Source: a virus
Length of the DNA stretch: 64,000 bases
Direction: 5' to 3' (one strand)
IMG/VR virus record: IMGVR_UViG_3300020463_000001
Span: 124,001-188,000 of that record
The notes under the pieces were generated by a model. That model did no database searches, was not told the origin of the DNA, and saw nothing but the letters and a program-made list of their open reading frames with translations. Below are positions 43,098 to 48,966 of the stretch, one piece after another (within the stretch, counting starts at the first letter, position 1; each line of letters starts with the position of its first letter). Made by a program: the position numbers and the translations under genes.

Positions 43098-44351
43098 ATG
43101 CACGATTTTACTGATTTCTTAACGGAAGCGAAAGGTGGAAAAAATCTACACCTAGAACATATAGAAGAAGAAATCATCAATCATGGAATTGATGGTGGAC
43201 GCGCTGCATTAAATTTTCTTCGTTCTCTTCGTAATATGCTCGCCGGAACATCAGGTTCTAGAGTTAATATGACCGTTAAGTGGGACGGAGCTCCAGCAAT
43301 ATTCGCCGGAGTTGATCCATCAGACGGCAAGTTCTTTGTCGCAAAGAAAAGTGTTTTCAATGTCAACCCAATACTTTATAAGAGCATTAAAGATATTAAT
43401 GATGATACTTTATCTGCCCAACTTGATTCCAAATTCAAAATAGCATTTAATGAGTTCAAGAAACTCAATATCAAAGGTGTCATACAGGGAGACTTGATGT
43501 TCACCGATGATGTCTCTACTACCAAGATAGATGGTAAAACCTATTATACATTTCAACCAAACACTCTAGTATATGCTGCAGAAGTAAATTCTGATCTTGG
43601 TAAACAAATTAATAAGGCCAAGATTGGAGTAGTTTGGCACACCACATATAAAGGAAGTGATCTACAAGATATGTCTGCATCATTTGGTGTCAATATATCC
43701 GGACTTAAAAAGTCTTCTTCTGTTTGGATGGACGATGCGACATATAAAGATGTCTCTGGTAGTGCGAAGTTTACTAAATCCGAAACCGATCAAGTGACTA
43801 AAATATTATCTGGCGTTGGAAGTTCATTCAGAAAAATTAAATCATCTGAATTAAGAAAGTTCTTATCTATGCAGGATAAGAGTTTTTCTAAGTCGAAGGT
43901 CGGCGGGTCATTCAAAACATATTTAAATCAATTCATCAAATCTGGGAATAATTTTTCTGTACAAAATGTCAAAAACCTAAATTATTCTATGTACGTTAAA
44001 AAGTATTACGATGAAAAAGTAATATCGAAATTGAAGTCTGCAAGGGGCAGAGAGGCAAAAGAACAAGAGAGAGATGAATTAGTAAAACAATTGATCTCGT
44101 ATGATAAATTAATAATAAACTTGGTAGAATTCATGCAAGGATTAGTTTCTGCGAAGTCAATTATTGTAACGAAGTTGAATAAAGTGAAACAACTTACCGA
44201 TATCTTTATAAGAACTTCAACTGGATATGAAGTAAGTAATCCGGAAGGATATGTTGCTATTGATAGGAGTGGTAAGGGTGCGGTAAAACTGGTCGATAGA
44301 TTAGAGTTTAGTTATAATAACTTTACTGCTGCGAAAAACTGGGATAAGTGA
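43098..44351 (+). CDS. Putative capsid-targeted protein with KxDG nucleotidyltransferase motif
   Basis: A 417-residue protein, probably DUF6267 from memory. The leader MHDFTDFLTE-A matches the T4 internal-protein leader (MKTYQEFIAE-A), with Glu at position 10 and an L-T-E site as in gp23 here. From ~60 the sequence reads TVKWDGAPAIFAG (K61-W-D63-G64), then FFVAKKS, IQGDLMF (~129-135) and KIGVVWHTTYKG (~175-186), which resemble motifs I, Ia, III and IV of RNA/DNA ligases and capping enzymes. Lys61 would be the adenylated residue. The C-terminal half is basic and helical. The start ATG 43098 follows AAAGGAA; an in-frame TTG at 43095 is less likely. Ligase activity is a hypothesis. Confidence 0.7.
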   Translation: MHDFTDFLTEAKGGKNLHLEHIEEEIINHGIDGGRAALNFLRSLRNMLAGTSGSRVNMTVKWDGAPAIFAGVDPSDGKFFVAKKSVFNVNPILYKSIKDINDDTLSAQLDSKFKIAFNEFKKLNIKGVIQGDLMFTDDVSTTKIDGKTYYTFQPNTLVYAAEVNSDLGKQINKAKIGVVWHTTYKGSDLQDMSASFGVNISGLKKSSSVWMDDATYKDVSGSAKFTKSETDQVTKILSGVGSSFRKIKSSELRKFLSMQDKSFSKSKVGGSFKTYLNQFIKSGNNFSVQNVKNLNYSMYVKKYYDEKVISKLKSARGREAKEQERDELVKQLISYDKLIINLVEFMQGLVSAKSIIVTKLNKVKQLTDIFIRTSTGYEVSNPEGYVAIDRSGKGAVKLVDRLEFSYNNFTAAKNWDK

Positions 44352-44352
44352 T

Positions 44353-44820
44353 ATGTACAAGTATAGAGTTGATGTGATAAAAGTTATTGATGGTGACACA
44401 GTAGATGTTGATATCGATTTAGGATTTGGTGTTTGGTTAAAGAAAGAACGAGTTAGATTATATGGAATTGACACTCCAGAGTCCAGAACCAGAGATTTAG
44501 AAGAAAAGAAATTTGGATTACTCGCAAAAGACTTCTTACAGGAAGCCTTAATGGGAGATAAATATGATGAGGTATTACTACAAACTCACAAAGACGAAAA
44601 GGGTAAGTTTGGTAGAATACTTGGTGAGTTTATTGTAGTAGATAACGCTGGTCATCCTACGTTTGAAGTAGAATTAAATTTAAACGATATGATGATAGAA
44701 CGCAAGATGGCGGTTGCCTATTACGGTCAGAGCAAAGATGATATTGAAGAAGGTCATCTAAAGAATAGAGAATACCTCTATGAGAATGGAACGGTAGAAT
44801 TTGAAATTGCGGAAAGTTAA
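44353..44820 (+). CDS. Thermonuclease (staphylococcal nuclease homolog)
   Basis: A 155-residue SNase-fold nuclease. DGDTVDVDIDLGF is the calcium-binding start, RLYGIDTPE supplies Arg35 and Glu43, and GKFGRILG supplies the second Arg (R88), the three classic catalytic residues. There is no signal peptide, so it acts in the cell or in the virion rather than being secreted. It has no capsid-type leader, unlike its neighbours. It overlaps the next gene by one base. Confidence 0.93.
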   Translation: MYKYRVDVIKVIDGDTVDVDIDLGFGVWLKKERVRLYGIDTPESRTRDLEEKKFGLLAKDFLQEALMGDKYDEVLLQTHKDEKGKFGRILGEFIVVDNAGHPTFEVELNLNDMMIERKMAVAYYGQSKDDIEEGHLKNREYLYENGTVEFEIAES

Positions 44821-46181
44821 TGAGAGATTATAAACAAATATTCCTCAACGAGAAACTCAAGAGAGTTGCACAGGACAAAGATATCGAAGATAAAGAAGGT
44901 ACTCAACCGAAGAAGTACTACGCTGGAGATATGTCTAAATCAACTAAAGATAAACGTGCAGCACACTTCAAAAAGAAGAAGTCTGGGCCTGCTCCAGGCG
45001 ATGCTGGTGCGAAAACAAAACCATCCAAACATACATTAAAGTATAAGAAGATGTATGGTGAGGAAGAGAACGAAGCAGTATCTCCTGCCCAACAGGCAGC
45101 GATTGCCATTGCAAAAAAAGAAAAGAAAAAACAACAAGAGAAACTTGATCCTAAGAAGGATGATGCCGGAGATTATATAGACGATTTCCGCAAGTCAGAC
45201 GCTCCTCAGTTTAAGGGTAAGTCTGACAAAAAGATTCAAAAGATGGCCATCGCAGCATATCTCAAAGACAAAGAAAAATCAGAAGAAGTAGATTTAGAAG
45301 AAGGCATAAATGATCCTTCTATATTCAAGGCAGTATTCCTCGCAGGAGGGCCCGGATCCGGTAAATCATTCATTGTAGGTCAAACTGGACTGGTTGCGCT
45401 TGGCATGAAACTTGTTAATTCAGATCCAGCATTTGAGAAGTTACTCAAGAAAGCAGGATTATCAACAACTCCAGATGATATAATGTCGCCGCAAGGACAA
45501 GCAGTCAGAGGTAAAGCAACTAAGCTGACAGACATTCAGAAGTCAATGTATATTAAGGGAAGATTGGGACTTGTCATCGACGGAACTGGGAAGAACTTCA
45601 AGAAGATATTAACACAAAAGAGATACTTAGATCAACTAGGATATGACTCTGCAATGATTTTTGTCAACACAGATCTTGAGACTGCATTAGAAAGAAACCG
45701 AAATCGTCCAAGACAATTGCCAGACGCAGAAGTAGAAAAGATGTGGAAGGGAGTTCAGAAGAATATCGGTAGATTCCAGAACACATTTAAGACAAATTTT
45801 TATGTGGTGGACAACTCTGACGGTGCAGATTTCGCAAGAGACTCAAAGAGAGTTTATAAAGATATTAAAACTTGGTCTACTAAACCTCCCAAGAATAGTA
45901 TCGGCAAAGATTGGATAACTCAGGTGAAGAAACAAAGAGGTATCAAGGAGGATTATTCTATGGACATATATGAAGATCAAGAATCGAAGATGGCATTAAC
46001 TCAACTCAGAGCCCTCGCAGATAAAGCAGAACAACTCTCAGATGAACTAATTGGTCTTCTGCGTGATTCTCCTAATCAGGATATCGAATTGGACGCATGG
46101 GTTCAGGCAAAGATTACTAAGGCAAGTGATTATATGACATCCGTCTATGATTACATGATGTATTCGGAGAAAGAAGATTGA
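44820..46181 (+). CDS. P-loop kinase-like protein with capsid-type leader
   Basis: A 453-residue protein. The first residues MRDYKQIFLNE-K give an L-N-E site at 9-11. Residues 30-150 are basic and disordered, with KRAAHFKKKK and AIAIAKKEKKKQQ. A second L-E-E site at 159-161 immediately precedes a folded P-loop domain, AVFLAGGPGSGKSF (Walker A 176-183), followed by VIDGTGKNF and RNRNRPRQLPDAEVEKMW, as in zeta-toxin or polynucleotide-kinase-like AAA_33 enzymes. The C-terminal ~80 residues form a helical module (DAWVQAKITKASDYM). Cleavage at the second site would release the kinase. Substrate unknown. Confidence 0.75.
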   Translation: MRDYKQIFLNEKLKRVAQDKDIEDKEGTQPKKYYAGDMSKSTKDKRAAHFKKKKSGPAPGDAGAKTKPSKHTLKYKKMYGEEENEAVSPAQQAAIAIAKKEKKKQQEKLDPKKDDAGDYIDDFRKSDAPQFKGKSDKKIQKMAIAAYLKDKEKSEEVDLEEGINDPSIFKAVFLAGGPGSGKSFIVGQTGLVALGMKLVNSDPAFEKLLKKAGLSTTPDDIMSPQGQAVRGKATKLTDIQKSMYIKGRLGLVIDGTGKNFKKILTQKRYLDQLGYDSAMIFVNTDLETALERNRNRPRQLPDAEVEKMWKGVQKNIGRFQNTFKTNFYVVDNSDGADFARDSKRVYKDIKTWSTKPPKNSIGKDWITQVKKQRGIKEDYSMDIYEDQESKMALTQLRALADKAEQLSDELIGLLRDSPNQDIELDAWVQAKITKASDYMTSVYDYMMYSEKED

Positions 46182-46501
46182 AAGACTTTAAACAATACAT
46201 GACAGAAAAAGTCAAGGTAGAAGTACAGAATCCACAAAGTCTTGAAGATTTCGAAGATCCTCAAGTATACTTTAATGGAATATATACATATAGTACTCTC
46301 AATATGAAGTTGAGGGGTTATGTGGATCAACTATCTCGCGCAGTCAAAATGAAAAACTGGAAACAAGCCGGAAGTCTTATGGAGAAGGGTGGGATGTCTA
46401 TGAATATTCCAGACCTCATAGAAGCAATTGAACAAGTTGAAAAGGAAATGGGTTCTAGGACATGGAAATCCAAGAGAACCAAAATGAAAAAGAAAGGATA
46501 A
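46178..46501 (+). CDS. Small protein with capsid-type leader
   Basis: A 107-residue protein. The start is TTG at 46178 overlapping the preceding stop, with GGAG nine bases upstream. The leader MKDFKQYMTE-K has the same spacing as the T4 internal-protein leader, with Glu at position 10. The rest is helical and basic, ending KSKRTKMKKKG. It could be an internal head protein. No known domain. Confidence 0.6.
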   Translation: MKDFKQYMTEKVKVEVQNPQSLEDFEDPQVYFNGIYTYSTLNMKLRGYVDQLSRAVKMKNWKQAGSLMEKGGMSMNIPDLIEAIEQVEKEMGSRTWKSKRTKMKKKG

Positions 46502-46504
46502 ATT

Positions 46505-46681
46505 ATGTGTGTTAGTGAAAAACAAGATTTAGTAAATACTCTGAGAAGAGAAATTGCTTATGCAGAGTCACAGGTTCGTCCATCTGCGACAGGAAATATT
46601 ATTACCGCAATCAGTTGGATGAAAACTAGAGTGGAAGAATTAGAAACACAACTCAACGAAGAGTACTTGGAAGCAATGTAA
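46505..46681 (+). CDS. 58-residue helical protein
   Basis: A short gene from ATG 46505 (ribosome site AAAGGA) to a TAA that overlaps the next ATG (TAATG). The 58 residues begin MCVSEKQDLVNTLRREIAYA and end with a helix, KTRVEELETQLNEEYLEAM. It looks like a small coiled coil. Its tight coupling to both neighbours supports that it is real. Function unknown. Confidence 0.65.
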   Translation: MCVSEKQDLVNTLRREIAYAESQVRPSATGNIITAISWMKTRVEELETQLNEEYLEAM

Positions 46682-47232
46682 TGAAAAGTTTCGCGTCTTA
46701 CAATAAGACTATATGTGAAGATTGCAGCGAAGCAATCCGATTTCATTTAGAGAATGATATACCATTCCTAGAGAATATATTTCGTATGGGTTCTGAAGGA
46801 TTTTTTGAATTCTTTATAGAGGCCAAAGGATTATATCATGAAGGTAAATTAGAACACCTAAATGAATCCGACATAGAGATATTAAATACCGACATAGGAG
46901 ACTTTGCGGAGTTTGAAGGCGAAGAAGTCCCACTGGATTTACCTATGTCAGAAGAAGAAAAAGATGTGGAACTGAATAAACCCAAGAGAGGCGGCAGTAA
47001 AAAATATTATGTTTATGTTAAGAATGATAAAGGAAATGTTATAAAGATTTCGTTTGGTGATGATACTGGACTCTCTGCAAAAATCAATGACCCCGAAGCA
47101 AGAAAATCCTTTAATGCTAGGCATAAATGTGCTCAAAAGAACGACAAAACAAAGGCCGGATACTGGGCTTGTCGTTTACCGAAGTATGCTAAATCATTGG
47201 GACTTTCTGGCGGGGGTAACTTCTTTTGGTAG
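46681..47232 (+). CDS. DUF5872-like conserved protein
   Basis: A 183-residue protein. The N-terminal half is acidic (FEGEEVPLDLPMSEEEKDVE). The C-terminal half has the basic compact motif KYYVYVKNDKGNVIKISFGD, then KSFNARHKCAQKNDKTKAGYWACRLPKYA, which I recall as the DUF5872 type, frequent in virion-associated proteins of marine myoviruses. The start MKSFASYNKT is only weakly leader-like. Overlaps the next gene by seven bases. Confidence 0.65.
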   Translation: MKSFASYNKTICEDCSEAIRFHLENDIPFLENIFRMGSEGFFEFFIEAKGLYHEGKLEHLNESDIEILNTDIGDFAEFEGEEVPLDLPMSEEEKDVELNKPKRGGSKKYYVYVKNDKGNVIKISFGDDTGLSAKINDPEARKSFNARHKCAQKNDKTKAGYWACRLPKYAKSLGLSGGGNFFW

Positions 47233-47501
47233 AACCATACGTTCAAACCTCAATAACATCAAATAAATTCCTCAGAACATTCCCAGAAACAGTCGATGAA
47301 GATTCTCTCGTATGGCATAGAGATATAAACACAAGACACATGAGAGTAATAGAAGTAGGAGATTGGTATTTTCAGAAAGATAATATTTTACCAGCAAAGT
47401 TAAAATTTGATGATGAGTTTATTATATGGGAAATGGAATATCATAGGTTAATAAAAAAAAGTGGCCACCTTATTATCGAAATTACTGAGTTCCGGAAATA
47501 A
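47226..47501 (+). CDS. Small cupin-like conserved protein
   Basis: A 91-residue protein with the recurring marine-phage pattern SLVWHRDINTRHMRVIEVGDW, DNILPAKL, and EYHRLIKKSGHLIIEITE, which suggests a small beta barrel such as a cupin fold. The start is TTG at 47226. It overlaps the preceding gene by seven bases. No catalytic role can be assigned. Confidence 0.6.
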   Translation: MVEPYVQTSITSNKFLRTFPETVDEDSLVWHRDINTRHMRVIEVGDWYFQKDNILPAKLKFDDEFIIWEMEYHRLIKKSGHLIIEITEFRK

Positions 47502-47523
47502 CGAACAGATAAATACAAGTACT

Positions 47524-47940
47524 ATGAGTAAAGAATACAAATACGAAGATATAGATTACGGTTTCACTGCCGTCGATGAAGACGAACTTGCGGAACTCCG
47601 ATCTGCGCCTCAAGAAGTCTCGGTCAAGATTGACGGTGTAGATAGTGAAATACAAAATCTTGGTATCAAAATACAAGAATTAGTAGAACTTCAGACAGAT
47701 ATTATGTCTGAGTTGGTCGATACGAAACAACTGTATCAGGAAAAACTGAGCGGATTAGATATAACCAGTGAAGTTACGGAAGATAAGTTAATGAAAGTAG
47801 AAAAACTTATTATGCCACTTCTTTATAATTTATTGAAGAACAAAGAGAAAGATTATATTTACTGGCCCAATCGTGAACCGATTATCAAAACTCAGATAGA
47901 AAAGATACTTGAAATAACAAGGACTTCCGATGAAGGATAA
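47524..47940 (+). CDS. Coiled-coil protein of unknown function
   Basis: A 138-residue protein starting at ATG 47524; upstream in-frame starts lie within the preceding gene. After a short acidic start, residues ~35-90 form a coiled coil (NLGIKIQELVELQTDIMSEL), and the C-terminus DYIYWPNREPIIKTQIEKIL is a tract I recall from marine T4-like phages. Overlaps the next gene by 11 bases. Probably a structural or assembly factor. Confidence 0.6.
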   Translation: MSKEYKYEDIDYGFTAVDEDELAELRSAPQEVSVKIDGVDSEIQNLGIKIQELVELQTDIMSELVDTKQLYQEKLSGLDITSEVTEDKLMKVEKLIMPLLYNLLKNKEKDYIYWPNREPIIKTQIEKILEITRTSDEG

Positions 47941-48934
47941 AGTAGTCTTCACATTCGGAAGATTTAATCCTCCAACAATAGGACATGAGAAGTTGTTGGA
48001 TAAAGTCTATGCGGTTGCTTCTAGAGAGGGGGCTGATTTCTTGGTGTTCCCTAGTCACTCTCAAAACCCAAAGAAAGATCCATTGGATTTCAGATCCAAG
48101 GTCAAATTTATGAAGAAGATGTTTCCGAAGTATTCTAAGAACATTATGTCAAATAATAAAGTCAAGACTGCGTTTAATGCTGTCAGTCTTCTTCATGAAC
48201 TGGGATACAAAGAAGCGTTAATGGTTGTGGGTGGAGATAGAGTATCAGAGTTTAATAGTGTCCTTAATAAGTATAATGGAGTTGAAGGCAGACATGGTTT
48301 CTATGACTTCGAAGGTGGAATCAAAATAGTATCTGCAGGAGAAAGAGATCCAGATGCGGAAGGTGTCTCCGGTATGTCTGCGTCTAAGATGAGAACAGCC
48401 GCTGCAGCAAATGACTATGACTCGTTTAAAAATGGATTGCCATCTAAGTTTAGAGGCGGAGACCTTCTATTTAAAATGTTGCGTAAGGCAATGAAAGTAG
48501 AAGAAACAGAATTAGGAATATTTCTTGGTTCTGATGTTAATACTTTCAGAGAATTTATAGAGTCTCCTACAGTAGAATCTATAGAAGTATTTAATGATAA
48601 GGAACTCATACAAGAATTTTATACCCCAGTTAATCTACAGAAGAGAGAATCATCTATCTCAGGTTTCAAGTCTTTTCTTAGCGAAGAGAATGTCGAAGAA
48701 GATTTTACTAATATTCCTTGGATTGATGATACTCTAGATAGATTGTTTAGAAGAAGTAGATATAAGATGGCGCTTCAATACTTTTTCAAGTTTTACGACA
48801 AAGATCCACAACATAATTCTAGAAATGCGTTAGATAGGGCCTCTAAAGTTTTGGGATTAGAACCTTTACCTCTTCAAAAATATGTCATATCTTTAATTAA
48901 AAAAGGTAAGATCCCGAAAAAGTACTCTTTCTAA
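47930..48934 (+). CDS. Nucleotidyltransferase (NMN/cytidylyltransferase-like) with C-terminal extension
   Basis: A 334-residue protein. The first ~185 residues form an HxGH-superfamily nucleotidyltransferase: TFGRFNPPTIGHEKLL (T-x-G-H), VVGGDRVSEF, and GMSASKMR, the equivalent of the ISSTxxR signature. NAD salvage or a sugar/nucleotide transfer reaction is possible. After a linker there is an internal segment SGFKSFLSE-E (245-253), like the capsid leader of the neighbouring genes, followed by an ~80-residue helical domain (IDDTLDRLFRRSRYKMALQ). It ends just before a late promoter. Confidence 0.8.
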   Translation: MKDKVVFTFGRFNPPTIGHEKLLDKVYAVASREGADFLVFPSHSQNPKKDPLDFRSKVKFMKKMFPKYSKNIMSNNKVKTAFNAVSLLHELGYKEALMVVGGDRVSEFNSVLNKYNGVEGRHGFYDFEGGIKIVSAGERDPDAEGVSGMSASKMRTAAAANDYDSFKNGLPSKFRGGDLLFKMLRKAMKVEETELGIFLGSDVNTFREFIESPTVESIEVFNDKELIQEFYTPVNLQKRESSISGFKSFLSEENVEEDFTNIPWIDDTLDRLFRRSRYKMALQYFFKFYDKDPQHNSRNALDRASKVLGLEPLPLQKYVISLIKKGKIPKKYSF

Positions 48935-48938
48935 AAAT

Positions 48939-48946
48939 TATAAATA
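48939..48946 (+). promoter_or_regulatory. Late promoter (TATAAATA) for the ~960-aa modular protein
   Basis: An exact late octamer five bases after the preceding stop codon. The predicted RNA start near 48952 gives a very short leader for the following gene. Confidence 0.82.
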
Positions 48947-48966
48947 TTGAGGATAAATATACCTAA

